From Emergomyces orientalis (lineage: Eukaryota; Ascomycota; Eurotiomycetes; Onygenales; Ajellomycetaceae), in the NCBI GenBank assembly GCA_002110485.1, contig MOWL01000088.1:620001-684000 (forward strand): a DNA stretch of 64,000 nt, given 5' to 3'. Below the pieces are notes generated by a model. The model did no database searches, had not been told where the DNA came from, and was given only the letters and a program-made list of their open reading frames with translations. Shown here one piece after another: positions 1-13,500 of the stretch. Every line of letters begins with the position of its first letter. The first letter of the stretch is position 1. The position numbers and the translations under genes were made by a program.

Positions 1-1713
1 AACTTACGATTGAAAGAGCCAACTGCATCATATAGATTGTTCAAGACATAATCTGCTCGGGCGAGTATATGTGGGATCGCGTCATGCGGACGCTGATACA
101 CTATCAGTTCAATTGTTTGAGCACAGTACCGCCGGTAATTGCCAACGAATGCATGTCTTTCCGGTATGGTGTCGATGTCCTCATTGAGAAATATAATTGT
201 GGGGTCATTTGTATCCTCAGGTAAAGTTTCATAGCGCACAAGACGTTGGGTGCAGGTTTCGAGTATTGGTGCGATAAGTCCCTGGATTACGTCTAAGCCG
301 GTGATGTTGCTAGATGCTAGTAATCTAGACCATGAATGAAGGATGGGTATCGATACAGTCAGACTGGGGTGCTGAAGGATGTTCACAAGGAAGGGAAAAA
401 ATGTTGCCAAATCGATACCCTTATGGAAATCGAAGTTCTTCTCCTCAAGGAATCCGGAAATATACGACATCAGCTGGAACGGTCTATGTTAGCTTTTGAG
501 ACCCCAACAAAGAAAATGTGGAGAATTACTTCAGATAATTTCTTAGATATACTGTATTTCGAGTCCGAAATATCTTGCGCATCAACAATCGACCAGTTAT
601 AGAGATTGTGCAGTAAATGCAGATTCTGAGTTTGATATACCAGATTGACAAGGTTTTGGAATTTCATCATATCATAATTCCTGCTATATAGTGCATGGAG
701 AGCATCGATGGCAGCCTAAGGAATTATTAGTCGACGAAGCTCAGGAAAGTCGAAAAATCGAACTGGGGATGGAAAAATACACATACCATAAGAATGTCAT
801 CGTCCTGGCACGTTAAAGCTTTGAAAGTGATTTCGACACACATAGAAGTTGATATTGCCAAAGGATTGGACCATAACATCAGCGATCGTAAGGTTGCTAA
901 TGACTGTGCAGCGCATATTTTGGCTTCGCGAGAGCCGTGGATGTTATCTAGGCATTCGCTTAGAAACTCGCATGTCATGAGCAGCCATCCAGGGCTTCCA
1001 TCGCTTCGGTAGCGTAACTCGGCATGGTCTTCTCGCCCGGGGTGTAATTCTTCGAAGACAGAGTAAGGCGGAATTATTTCGACTAGTGCGAGATGGAGAG
1101 GGCTTTCGTGAGATGAAGAAGTTACATCTTCGTGATTAAAAATATCGTCGGACAATGTTTCTAGAATCGAAAGAACCAATTTCTTATGCGCCCAAGACAT
1201 ATTCCATATCCGGATCAAGTCTGCATCCATCTCCGTCCATTTACCAGCACCCCAGCTTCGCTTTGCTCCTTCTACCCATAGAAGCCCCACTTTGTTGCCG
1301 ATAAAAGACTTATCCTGGGGGCTTATTGATTTCGCCAAAAGGAAAATCTGCCCTTTTGCATTTTCCTGTTCTTCCTTGGATAGACGGGAATAACGATGCT
1401 TGAGAAAATGTTCAAGCAAAGAAAGGCCGAAATGGCGGAGGACGGGAGAATTATTTTTCTCCATTGCCAGAGAGTAGCCGGTATCGGCAGCCGATTTTGC
1501 ATGTTTCTGAGATTCGAGGAATTCGGAAGCTTGTTGACGGACGGCGTTGGTTGAAGTTGGATTGTGAATAATATCAAGAGCTTGTATGATGTTTGGCATG
1601 TTCGGCACCACAGAATCCAACGGGTTGGTGCCGCTGCTGGCAGCTTCAATATTCAGGGATGGAGGGGCAGGTCCAGCCATGCTGTTCCCACTCATATACC
1701 CAGAGCTAATCAA
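1..1713 (-). CDS. MSN5: Exportin of the Msn5/exportin-5 family (3' end outside window)
   Basis: Karyopherin-beta nuclear export receptor, which carries phosphoproteins or RNA out of the nucleus with Ran-GTP. Exons read on the minus strand: 1713-787, 715-530 and 473 to the left edge. The introns are 786-716 (71 bp) and 529-474 (56 bp, with a GCTAAC branch site), both phase 0. About 460 codons are visible, so this is the N-terminal part of a protein normally near 1200 residues. Family-typical stretches are EFLESQKHA, SVFEELHPGREDHAEL and SYISGFLEEKNFDFHKGIDL, and the repeats have the helical HEAT-like character of karyopherins. The start ATG at 1713 is the first in-frame Met; a second Met lies six codons on. 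The gene is cut by the window edge, not broken. Assignment to Msn5 over other exportins rests on recalled family sequence. Confidence 0.88.
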
Positions 1714-4700
1714 ATTGGAATATCTGAACGAAGAATACTGATATCAATGTTTCATGGTTCTGGGCATACAGTCTCTAATAGTGGCGTCGATGCATGGTTT
1801 GAACTCCGCAGGCGTGATGAAATTCGAGATCAACGGCTGTAGGAAAAATCCCATGCGGGATTTTCTATTTATTTGAGTATTAAACTTCCAGCTTGACAAC
1901 TATTTTAGCGTCTTCTAGGATGCCTGGTAGACCGTTGAAACGGTATGGGCAGGCGACTATGTCCGTTTGGCGTGGGTGTTTGGATGGTTGTTGCAGCGGA
2001 GAGGAGGCCCTGAGTTAAAAAAAAAAAAAGAGAACTTGCCGATCTGGTCGAGGGCCGGCCTTGGCTATTTCCCGCCAGCGGGTTCCACCCCCGAACATCT
2101 GCACGTCAACCTCACCCCCGCGTTAAATAGTGACAGTTCGGTCTCTCATTTTGCTTCCAATTTACTATCTACTGACTCTGCCATATCACTCTACTTACAT
2201 GCACAGTTGATACGAGTTTGGGATGAGCCTATTTTACTTGACTTTCACCCCCCCCATCTCGGATTTGCCGGGCTGATTTTGCCTGGACACGCTTTTACGC
2301 AGTACTTGTTTATACAGAACGTTGGAGGAAATGGTGATTATATCCATTACGAATATTGGTTATATTTCAACGAGTCAATGAAATCTCCTAGGATTACTTC
2401 GATATCGTTAGGCTCCTCGTTCTTTTCACGTCACCCACCGCTCATCCCTCCACGCTGATATCAGCATGACTGGAGGATGCCTAGGGACTTTCTGAGAAGG
2501 TTCGGAATCTTCGACACGAACCGATTGTAACTTGTAAGATGCTAACTCCGCGTCCTCTGCCTTCTACTCGCTTCCTATTACCTCCGAATCGAATACCTGG
2601 CTTCCGGTCTCACTCTCCGCCCCACGTCGACCCTGATTCGCCGATATATGATACTATTTACAATTGACTATCGCACACAGAATGAAGGGAACAAGAGGTT
2701 TCTACTTTCCTCGTGCGCTCGTAATGACATATCTTCGATCCGGGAATCTCTCATAAACCTTCGCGGTTCGTTCGCAGTTTTCAAGAGAGGCTCTTCATTT
2801 CGCGGGTGATATTTGCCAAAACTTTACCCTCGACATGCAATGCCACTAGCATCCTACTCGTTCAACTGAGTAGCCTTGCCCCCTCGGCAAATTGATTCCG
2901 GCAACAACATAATGCGGTATAATAGCCATGTTTGACTGGGAGAGAGTTCCAAGGTATGATGACTCCTCAACATGGTTAGGTCAGTGGAATTTCGAATTTT
3001 CCTGGCGGGCACAGATAAAGTGGATAAAAATGCCAACGGTAGCTAAAACCAATATTCAGCTGGCGGGAAGGATCAGGTTGACCGAATTTGGTTTCCGAAT
3101 GACAATATGAGAAGCGTCGCCATGTTTTTTTTTTTTTTTTTTTGCCATTCCAATAGCTCGTGTTTGATACCCTGGGAGATTTCATAAATTATAACTGCTC
3201 ATGCGCCATTTTCGCCGCCGCGAGAGGGTCAGGAAAATTAGGTATTATACCATGAACGCTTTATATGGAGCTCTTCGGTGGGGATATTCAACAGACCCTT
3301 GGGTTGGGAGATTCCTAATGTTGTGTTTTGGATCTGATCTCTCATATGGTTGGTCCCAAATGTGCCCCACTTGCATAATACCTGCAGTTTGGGGAGGGCT
3401 CACACAACCTTGTTTACTACTGCTTCATTGGAGAGCTGTTTTAGTGTAGTTTCTTCTCCCTTTATCCTTATCCGCATCCCTTTCCCTCGGACTCTCAACC
3501 TTTCATCTGTACTCTCCGATCCAGCGTCACTTTAACCGCAACGAAGACAGGCGCCATAACTCAGTTATATGAACTTACCCACAGAGCTCTACATCTCGTC
3601 ACATCTCCCGACGAGCATGTCTTGTGCGTCAAGTACTGTTCTAAACTGCGACGATAGCCTTGGATGGACTTTTCGATTTTGGGAAGCCAAGCGTCCATTC
3701 AATCCTGCAGCGTGGCCAGTTTAAATTAGTGATACCGAGAAATACCAATATCTTTGATGACCAGTCTTGTTTGGAAGCCCTGAATGCGGAATGTCTATAA
3801 AACATCACCTCAGACACCACTAAGTTTTATATGCTTTTTATACTCTAGGGCTCAACGCCAGAGATGGCTGACAGTGAATTCGACGCCGACCTCATTCGTT
3901 CATGGCTCCGGCTCTAACCACAAAGCCGCCCAATAAGCCCATTAAGAGGGCCAGGAAATTGCATTACATTTCTCATGATGAATATGGCAGTTAAAAGGGC
4001 TACTTAGCCAGACCTTCCAATGCCTCCCAGTTTGAGGCCTCAGACAAGTATCTCACATATCATAATGAATCCTCAAGTTTGGTGTCCACACGGGACACCA
4101 CCGTGAGGCTGGATGCGCATCCTGTACTGTCAGATATGATGTTGATTATGTGTCTGCCGGCCTTTTATCTGCAATGTTATCATAGGCAAAATAAAAGTAA
4201 AAAGGAAGAAAATCCATGGGTAGGATTTAAATACAGCACAAAAGATTCCTATACAACTGGGTTTTGATTCAGAAAGAAAAAGATATTGATCGGCATACTT
4301 TGAGTCCATGCAAAGATTTGATGTTGATACAGTGAGCCGAATGAGGAAATTGCTCCATAGAAGTAATTCCAGATGCTTTGCAAAGTTATATATTATCGAC
4401 TGGTATGATTTTGTGTTGTGTACTCCGGACGCGGACGAGTGGGTGGAAGTTCCTTCTACCCACAACAGTACCCAGAGGCTTGAATAACCGGGTTCGATTT
4501 ACATGGTTTTCATGCGAAGATGTATTCTTTTAAAAAAGAAACTTCGGATGGCCATAGCACTGGACAGCTCGTGGCTCGCAGGAATTGTCGACTCACTGGC
4601 TGCTGTGACAACGACACCATGTGGCAAGCTGCCGCATCATATAAGGAGCAGAGTGCTTTCGAAAAGCTTCCATCCGAGTTGCCCAAGTTTGAGAACAAAC

Positions 4701-5293
4701 AATCGCCACTTGTCCAGATATTAGGCTGCGCGAAGACGAGTAAATGCTTATTTTAGGGTGCAATATTTGGACGAAACCCAAGAAGGAGCACTACAACTGT
4801 AACCACCATGCATGCACGAGGGGATCATTTCTTAAAAACCCACCGGCGGTAGGAAAGCGGCTGATCAAAATCCTACAATGTGAAACATCAAAATCTGCCA
4901 ATGGTATAAACTCGGCGATTGGAGGGTTTCATTTTTTCTCAGCGAACAGCGAAAGCAGCCTTGACGTTGATTTAAGCGAGAGGAATTGGTACGATTAAGC
5001 GCGGGATGACTTCATTTTTCAGGGTCTAGCCCTTTTCCGACAAGCGGGAACTGAATGCTTGAGTTCCTCTGCATGTAACATGTACCCCACTACCTACTAA
5101 TCCTTTGCTGCCACGCATCAAGGCAGCATCAATTTCACAAGGCCCACAACGTTACGAGTTGGGTGATGATGTACCCGACTGTCTGCTACAGTTTTCAGTC
5201 TTTTAGCTTCCAGGCTTCTCGCGCTCGTCTGCCGCCCTCGCTTTTGCACTTTCAACACTGGGCATTTTCCCTGGACGCACGCTCGCAGCAACG
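1714..5293. other. 3.6-kb intergenic region between MSN5 and PHO85
   Basis: Divergent upstream region of MSN5 (-) and PHO85 (+). It carries several short open frames, the longest 1967-2458 on the plus strand (163 codons). That frame includes an A-run and has no recognisable domain, so I do not call a gene. There are poly-T and poly-A runs near 3126 and 2018. The great length may mean long 5' leaders or an unrecognised transcript. Confidence 0.6.
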
Positions 5294-6401
5294 ATGGACA
5301 GCAGATCCCCGCAGCGGAGCTCCTTTCAGCGGTTAGAGAAGGTTTGTGCAAAGATTCCGAATACTAAACAAAAGTTATTATGCCATTTAGACTAATGGTT
5401 CAAACATTTGTAGCTCGGTGAAGGCACTTATGCGACCGTATGTTGTTGCTAATATAATTTTCTTATCACACTTGGCTCTCCCCGAGCTGAAAATAGTCAG
5501 ACACGCTGTTTAGTTTGTTCTAACCATGCATGTGCAGGTCTACAAAGGGAAAAACCGGCAGACTGGTGAGATGGTTGCTTTGAAAGAGATCCATCTGGAT
5601 TCGGAAGAAGGCACTCCATCCACTGCAATTCGCGAGATCTCCCTGATGAAAGAGCTCAAACATGAAAATATCCTGTCTCTATATGATATAATCCATACTG
5701 AAAACAAGCTGATGCTTGTTTTCGAATTCATGGACAGAGACCTGAAAAAGTACATGGAATTGCGGAACAACCAACTCGATTATGCCACGATCAAGGATTT
5801 CATGCACCAATTACTTCGTGGCGTTGCATTTTGTCACCATAATCGCGTTCTTCATCGAGATCTCAAGCCCCAAAACTTGTTAATTAATGCCAGTGGTCAA
5901 TTGAAATTGGCAGACTTTGGTTTAGCGCGAGCATTTGGTATTCCAGTCAACACCTTCTCGCACGAGGTCGTCACGTTGTGGTATCGTGCTCCAGACGTGC
6001 TTCTTGGAAGTCGTATGTACAACACTAGCATTGATATATGGTCTGCAGGCTGTATCATGGCTGAAATGTACATGGGCCGTCCATTGTTTCCTGGATCCAC
6101 GAATGAGGATCAGTTACAGAAAATCTTCCGCCTGATGGGGACGCCCTCAGAGCGCTCTTGGCCTGGGATCTCGCAATTTCCGGAGTACAAACCGAACTTT
6201 CCTGTGTTTGCCACACAGGACTTAAGCTTAGTTCTTCCACGGATAGATCATCTAGGTCTTGATTTACTCAATCGAATGCTGCAATTACGCCCTGAGATGC
6301 GGATCAGTGCCGCCGACGCTCTTCGCCATACCTGGTTCAACGATCTGCCACAACTTCGATATCAAATTCAGCAACAGCAACAGCAGCACCAGCAACAATA
6401 G
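5294..6401 (+). CDS. PHO85: Cyclin-dependent kinase Pho85/PhoA
   Basis: CMGC-family kinase that works with Pcl-type cyclins in phosphate, glycogen and morphogenesis control. Exons 5294-5341, 5414-5437 (24 nt) and 5538-6401 give 311 residues, against 305 in yeast Pho85. Visible motifs: glycine loop GEGTYATVYKG (from residue 18), catalytic Lys40, a perfect PSTAIRE cyclin-binding helix (51-57), HRDLKPQN (130-137), DFG (150-152) and the activation-segment WYRAPDVLLG. The tail is glutamine-rich. The start MDSRSPQRSSF runs straight into FQRLEKLGEGTYAT, the expected N-terminus; the internal ATG at 5526 lies in intron 2 and would lose the glycine loop. Introns are 72 and 100 bp, both phase 0. Filamentous fungi often have two Pho85 paralogues (PhoA, PhoB); I cannot tell which this is. 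Confidence 0.95.
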
Positions 6402-7409
6402 AGGCATTTCACATCGTTGATAGGTGGTTACGCCAATTCCTACGAACACAAATATTTTTCTTTATTGGGGAGGGATAGTATTAAGTTCAGTACGTGCTTT
6501 GGATCCAGGGCTTTGTCGGATTTGGCAGATATTGGGACTGGCTTGGATAAATCACTGACTTTCCTAGTTTTCCATTTGCATTTTGCTTGTCATGCCGTTT
6601 CGTTTGCGCTTCGCATCGCATAGTTGCATTATGAATAATATGCATGATATCTATCTTATTCCCCTCTAACTTTTATACTTTGGGTTTTTGCATGAACAAA
6701 TCTGTTACTGTTGATTCACTACTACGAAAGTAGTCATCGTGTAATTATTAATTATGAACCCCAGACCTTGATTCCAATAGACGTATAAAGTCCCAATTCA
6801 CTCCTAGTTTGGAATATGTGCTGGAATGGCACAAATTCCCATCTGTGCTATTTGTCCTCCGCTTACTGAATATTTCGTGTTCGCATTCCTGGCGAATTAC
6901 ACCCGCAGAATGCAGATGGTGACTGGATCCAGGGCTGTGCCATCCACAGATAACACGGCGACGAGAAACAAGCATTTCTCAAGAGCCGTTGGTTGTCATG
7001 TTAAACTACACTTTTTACGAAGATAAAAGTTGAGAAAGGAGGGAACGGCAGCGAGACGGAGAATTTGCTTGTTTCCAATCGAAATTCTCGAACTAAAGTT
7101 TATCATAAAGATATCATGCCTTGGAAATAGACGGAACACCGGAATCCACAGTCCACGGTGGCATAAGGATTAGTCTAGCAGCATCACCAAATGTTTGAAT
7201 ACAAGTCATATATATCATGATTGAATTTAGCACAGTGTAACAACACCTGTATGCGGACGATGATAAAAATGCCAGAAAAAAATTGGATGAAAAAAAAGGG
7301 AGAGAAATGTGAACCAAACGCCGAAATTCGCGTATCCAAAGAGGCAAGAAGCAAACGGAAACAAAATCAAGGAAGGTTATGTAAAGAAACGACATCAAGG
7401 CCCCCCACA
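6402..7409. other. Convergent intergenic region PHO85/sterylglucosidase
   Basis: The 3' flanks of two convergent genes, AT-rich in places. The 13-mer TGGATCCAGGGCT occurs twice as a direct repeat (6500-6512 and 6924-6936). No gene is supported. Confidence 0.6.
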
Positions 7410-9905
7410 CTACATCACATTGCATGAATTACGCTGGCATTGCTCAAGGTACCCTTCATCCTCACTAGTGTCAGGGACAGCCACAGCTTTGCGCTTTACC
7501 CCCTGAATTTTGATGTTTTGGTCACCCTCTGCATGCCACCATTTCAGCATTTGCATGGTTCCGGACCCAACCTCTTGTACATCGATAACCCATTTCCCAC
7601 CACTAATCACCACCTCAGTGTGCATCCTCGGATAGTGCCACTCAGGGAGGTAGATAATGGAAGGGGCATCCTCCGTTGTAGCAGTGTCTGCCGATAACGA
7701 TAGCGCGAAGAGACAGTTTCGGAGGTCGAATCCATATTCTTTGATGGTGCCGTGGGTAAGGACAGGGCTTGGCCGGACGAATGCTTCAGCTGCACGGAAG
7801 CCAGGATTATCCGTCAGTTCTGAAGATGGTTGCGACGCTGGTGTTATAGAAGGCTGCGGAAGAGCCCTTTTTAGATTTTCAGGGGAAACCTGGCTAGCTG
7901 AACTGCTTTGAGCAGCGGAGAATGTGGGGGAGTTTCGATCGGAGGACGTGGAGGGCCGATTCTGCGTAATTTCCCCGAGTACATTTGGATTTGGCGGAGG
8001 GAATTCTAGGTCATCGGTTGAGAATATGGAAAGGTCCTCGCCGTTCCATCGATCCCCCCATTGATGGCAATTCTAGGACAGTCATCACGGGTTAGTTGTT
8101 TCATGTTTTCCTTTTCCTTTTCTTGGTTAGGGTGATGGACGTCTCCGTACCTCTGACGTATAGCACCATAGCGAAAAGCCATTCGATCCACTTCCTTCTA
8201 GTGCAAAGTGATTGGCATCCATTGCACTGGTTTGACTGCTAAAATCGCCTGTTTTATACGCATGCTTATCGTCCATGTCATATGGAATACCAAGCTCGGT
8301 GAAAACCATTGGGTGGAGTCCCATATAATCTAAGCTCTCATTACGCAAAAAACGTAGTTGATCGCGGAGGCAATTTCTAATCGCGGTTTCCCCTATCTTG
8401 ATAGCGAATACTGGGCTGAGATATTTCCCTCGTATAACCCCGACCACGTCCACGTTGTATATTCGATTCCTGAAAAATAAATATGTCAATAATATCCCAG
8501 GAGAAGAACAGGCGCGTCCACTTACCAATGCTTGGTCATGAGCGTAAGTCCATCGTACTGGTGCGCAGCATGGACCATGTTTGGATCATCATCTTCAGTC
8601 CCCTTAATGGACGGAGGTAGCTCCAGAACGGCAGGCTGGCAAAACATGATAGCATTGGCATGAACACTTCTAATGGCATTCTTGAAATTCCGATAGTGCG
8701 CCATAAAATATTGATTCGTGAACCCTTCGTAGTCGAGGGTTTTACCTGTTTTCGGGTCCTTGGCGAAGTAGTCTTTTTTTACCAAACTGTCGGTGCTGGG
8801 ATCCCAGACGCCGTGTTGGGCCCAGAGGCATTCCCCTAGTTTCCACTGAGGATCCCTCTTCCAGCCATAGAAAGTATCATCGTAATCGGCTGGTAGCCAA
8901 GCAATTTCGCCCTTAGGATCAACAAGTTCCCGTCCAATTTGGTAAGGTCCAAAGCTACCAAAACCCCATGTGCTCACTTCACATGCACGACCCGAGCCTG
9001 TCAACATCCCTTGAAATGCTGTGGGGGAAGTGCCAAGTTGGAGTTGCTGTTCTGGCGGGATAGCAGAGAGGTCCTGGATTCCTACTAACCCTCGATTCAC
9101 CTCATTCATATTTTCCCACCCAATGACAACTTCGTCCTCCAGATCGCCGGCTTCATGGATTCTGGTTGCTAGATGCTTACACGCGTTTATGTAGTGGCCT
9201 TGGAGGTAATCTTGAACATTTTTGCCGTCGATAATTGCCTTTGGTGCGAAGTCCTTTCCAGCCCAGAAGAGGGTGAAAATTGTCTGGCAGACAAGCCGGG
9301 TATAATTCGTGCTCCAGATCATTTTCGGAAAGGAAGCAGGGTCGGGAAGGAAGGTATTTTGCACAAGAGCAGCCTGCGTAATATTGAAACTGTGAGGATT
9401 GAAGCCTGCTGCGTAAATCGTCCACATAGGTGCACCTGAGCCGCCAGAGTACCGGGACCACTATGACTTTTTGTTAATGGAAGAAAGCTTGCGTCTGGCG
9501 TAGATTACTTAAAGGACATACCACATCTTGATGAGGGTCCATATAAACATAAAACCCATAGCTCTTTGCTATACGCAAGATTTCTATCGTAAATTGTATA
9601 AATTCTTCATCATATTTGCCAGGTCCGCTATGCTCCAGAGCCTCCCAAGTAAAAATATATCTTATGTGATTGTAACCCCATCTCTTTAACCTCGTAAAGT
9701 GAGTGTGTGCATCTTTGAGCTCGAACGGTCGGCCCACGAAAGAAACATTATCCCCATCATAGAAGTTTTCCGAGGTATACGAAGGTATATTAGGATGCTT
9801 CGGATATTTAGCACCAGCATCGACATTGATTCCTCTCAAAGTGACTTCTCTGTTCTGTGGATCCCGGAAAATGCTCCCCTCGATCCTAAGCTTCAGATGA
9901 CCCAT
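7410..9905 (-). CDS. EGH1: Steryl/glucosylceramide beta-glucosidase (EGCrP/Egh1 type, GH5)
   Basis: Glycoside hydrolase related to endoglycoceramidases; fungal members hydrolyse ergosteryl-glucoside or glucosylceramide. Minus-strand exons 9905-9522, 9460-8526, 8469-8151 and 8072-7410 (introns 61, 56 and 78 bp) give 766 residues, against 764 in yeast Egh1. Evidence: N-terminal VTLRGINVDAGAKYP, the signature MDPHQDVWSRYSGGSGAP (formed across intron 1), the acid/base Glu near residue 248 in GWENMNEV, the nucleophile Glu near 498 in VFTELGIP, and WCYTS...WNGEDLSIFS. The C-terminal part has a low-complexity Ser-rich linker and then a beta-rich module. There is no signal peptide, consistent with an intracellular enzyme. 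Substrate choice between sterol glucoside and glucosylceramide cannot be settled from sequence alone. It faces SKI3 across a divergent promoter. Confidence 0.92.
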
Positions 9906-10597
9906 TTAATCGTGTCCTAAGTGTGAGAAGTAAAGATCTGGTTCAGGTGAATAAACGGCGTGCGGTGAGGGTCCTGGTATGGGGGTAGGGAGTTGAGCTG
10001 GAAATGGAGGCTGCTGCGGAAATGCACGAGCGAGCGTTGGAGAAGAGCACAGAATTTAAGCCAGATCAGATTGGCCCAATTGTTAAGACAATCAGATCAC
10101 CGTTGGTGATCGTCCGGGCGGATCTGGTGGCTTTTGCACATATGATGCCCTGCTGATGCTCTCACGCTGTCCAGCGTTGGCGGAGATGCTAGCGGCCAAC
10201 GAATTAAACAGTTAGTTATGTCATCGCCGACAGACGTTGGAAACCACACAGCTAACTATTTAAGCCAAGGCTTGGGCATCCTCTCAACACCCAGCATGAA
10301 GAGGAGACAGGCACTGATATACCTCATTATCCGTTGTAACATATCATGAACAGGTATTCAATTGATGCCCAGTTAATAATTACGTCCATTTAGATCTTGC
10401 ATAACGCTTCTTCACCATCACAAAGCAATACGGAATACGAGATACGAAGTGCGAGATACGAGTTATAGCAACAACCATAACCAGCCCACACCTGTAAGAC
10501 CTACGAATATCCTCCCGCCACGAACATAATTTTCCAGGTACGCTGAAGATAGGCTGGCCATGTCGCATCGTATCGGAAGGAGCTTTCTGATACAATA
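9906..10597. promoter_or_regulatory. Divergent promoter, sterylglucosidase / SKI3
   Basis: A 692-bp shared upstream region. It contains an ATTGG (inverted CCAAT) near 10068-10072, a CCAAT on the top strand just after it, and the perfect inverted repeat described separately at 10095-10111. No coding potential was seen. Confidence 0.55.
10095..10111. promoter_or_regulatory. Perfect palindrome GATCACC-GTT-GGTGATC
   Basis: Two 7-bp arms with a 3-bp spacer, sitting 190 bp from the glucosidase ATG and about 490 bp from the SKI3 ATG. The form suits a dimeric transcription-factor site, but no factor can be named. Confidence 0.35.
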
Positions 10598-13500
10598 ATG
10601 TCGACAAAGGGAGCTCTAAAGTCTATCCGGTCTTGTTTGGATTCTGGAGACTTTGAGCAGGCTGCGGGGAAGGCAAGGGAGCTATGCGATAAAGATCCCC
10701 AGAACTATCATGGGTATGTGGAAGCACAATACTTGACTAGATACGCTTGTACTAATAAGTGTATTTACCCCAGACACCTTTTTCTGGGACTTGCGCTTGA
10801 TAAATTGAATAATACCGAAGGAGCTGAGGCTTCATACCTAGCCGCAACTGCAATTAAGGATGATGATAGGACAGCTTGGCAGGGTCTGCTCACACTGTAC
10901 GAAAGGCAAGGTGGCAAGCATTTAGATCAGTATCGCAAAGCGGTAACAAGGCTATGTCAGATACTAGCTGCAGCGTATGTTCTCCTTCTCCTAGGCTGAC
11001 ACTCTAATATCTCTCTACTGACCCACGAACCTTAGCGACGAAAAAGCTAAATGCCAATCTGCCGTCCAAAAGTATACCGCGCTGGCTAGAAAACATGGTT
11101 CTAAGGCACAATACAGGCAAGCTTTGGAGCTTCAACTCCCCTCTAGCTTTCTTTATGATATTCTTGAGGGTACCGTTCCTCATCCCTCTCACACATACCT
11201 TCGTATCATAGAAATATGCGAAGCGGAGGAAAAGGAGTTTATCAATAGAGAAATTGGCGAAAGACGGACCAGGTTGGGTGCCCGGATTGACCAGGTGACT
11301 CTCGAAGTGAAGCGTGAAGCCTTCCAGCGTAGCAATCTCGATAACCTCTACCGTGAGATTATCAACTGGTCTAATGATGATGAAGTTCGCCGGAACTACG
11401 AGGAGAGGCTATTACTCCGAGCTTATGGCTTTCTTCAAGTACTCCCGACAGGAAAAAAGAACCCGAAGCGCGAAGAGGTCCTGCGTCTTGCTCAAGATAT
11501 GGTCATAATCAGGCACCCGTTTGTGCTCGCCTGGAAAATTGTTTTGGAATGGCATGATGCGGACGATCTTTCAGAGTTGGACCAAAATATGCTAAATGAT
11601 TTCATAGAGCTATTTCCCGAAGAAGGCTTAAGCAAAGTACTGAAGGGGTTCATCAAAAGTGATATCTCCCCGTTCCCTAAAGGACTCGAACCGGACGAAC
11701 AGAAGGATGACACCCCTCACAAAGATTCAACTGAAGTCAACAACAGCCCGATCACCACTGAAGACCGTCTGTTATTGATGACAGAAGGATTAGAACAAAG
11801 TCCCGATTCAATCCTTGCGCACAGGATTATGGGGCAGCTGTATTTATCCCTAGACGAGTTCCAGACTACCGTTGACGTCGCCCGCAAAGGTATAGAAGTC
11901 ATTATGGCAGTGCAACGCTTAACTGGACTAAAACTGCGCAATGTCATTGACGCTGTGAATACTACTCTCGCCAATGCTCTCATTACATATCAATCACCAA
12001 AACACCATCCGGAGGCAAAACATATATTTGAAGACATATTAAATCGCAGGCCCACATCAACCAGCTGTCTTCTCGGGATTGGTCTGATCCTAGAAGAAGA
12101 CCAGGATTACGCCACCGCTGTGGACTTTCTTGAGCAAGCATTAGAACGCGACCCGACTAATCTTAAAATAAGAAGTGAACTGTTCTGGTGCAAAACACTT
12201 AATGGAGAACTTGGACTAGGGCTAAATGGCTTAGAAGAAACTCTAGGCATGATGAAATCGGGCCAGACACGAAATCAAGACCTCAGAGCGGAGATATTGT
12301 ACCGGGTCGGGTACTGCCAATGGGAATTAGATCCTTCACCAGTAGCTCGGAAAGACCGTACCAGAGCTTACGCCAGTTTTCTCGGTTCCATACAGTCCAA
12401 TATGAATTACGCACCGGCATACAGTAGCCTAGGGATATATTATGAGGACTACAAGAAGGACCAGAAACGAGCGCGCCGGTGCTTCCATAAGGCTTTCGAA
12501 CTTTCCCCTGCAGAAGTAGACTCTGCGGAACGTCTAGCTAGGGATTTTGCAAACCAGGGAGCTTGGGATCTTGTCGAAGCGATATCTCAAAGAGTGGTGG
12601 ATTCGGGGAGAGCGAAACCTGCCCCGGGCTCGAAACGAAAGGGTTATAGCTGGCCATATGCAGCCCTGGGTGTGGTAGAAATAAGCAGACAACAATACAC
12701 GAAAAGTATAGTAGCGTTCCAATCGGCATTACGAATATCTCCGCTTAATTACCAATCCTGGGTTGGTCTAGCAGAAAGCTATCACAATTCTGGCCGTTAT
12801 ATCGCCGCTACCAAGGCGTTTGAGCACGCCGAGACATTGGAGATCAACCTCCCAGTATCTGAAAGGGAGCAAGTTTGGTTCGCAAAGTACATGCTTGCAA
12901 ATGTGAAGCGGGAACTTGGGGAATACGAGGAGGCTATTACGAGATACGAAGCGGTTTTGAATATGAAGCCCGACGAGTTCGGAGTATCAATTGCACTGTT
13001 GCAAACCCTCACTGAAAATGCGTGGAAGTGTGTTACGTCGGGTTTGTTCGGGGAAGCCGCTGAATGCGCAAGGAAGGGCATCGAAATGGGAATATCGATT
13101 GCAAAGTTCCATCCTGAAGTGTTCAACTTGTGGAAATCAATTGCAGATGCTTTCTCCATATTCTCCTGGATTCGGGGAAAGGCATCCGGGATGCCTATTA
13201 CTGAATACCAAAAGCTTATTGGGAGTCAAACTGATATGGAATCCTTCGAGTTACTCGCAGACGAGGACGGTGTGAGGACAGACTTTGTATCACTACTCAC
13301 GAAGTCAGATTCTGAAGATGCCTTACCACCAAACGTATGCATGCACGCTGCAATCCTGGCTCACAAACGTGCCGTATCCATATCCGCCAGCGATAAACAC
13401 GCCCAAGCAATAGCATGGTATAATCTTGGATGGGCAGAACATCGTGCTTATATTTGCTTGGAAGATGTAGCTAAATCGAAGAGAAACAAACCCTTCCTCA

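Noticed and set aside
1967..2458. 163-codon plus-strand frame upstream of PHO85
   Set aside because: Crosses an A-run giving KKKK, shows no domain and lies in a promoter region; length alone is not enough.
4488..4500. GGTTCGATTT resembling a tRNA B-box
   Set aside because: No matching A-box or cloverleaf arms around it; no tRNA gene could be built anywhere in the window.
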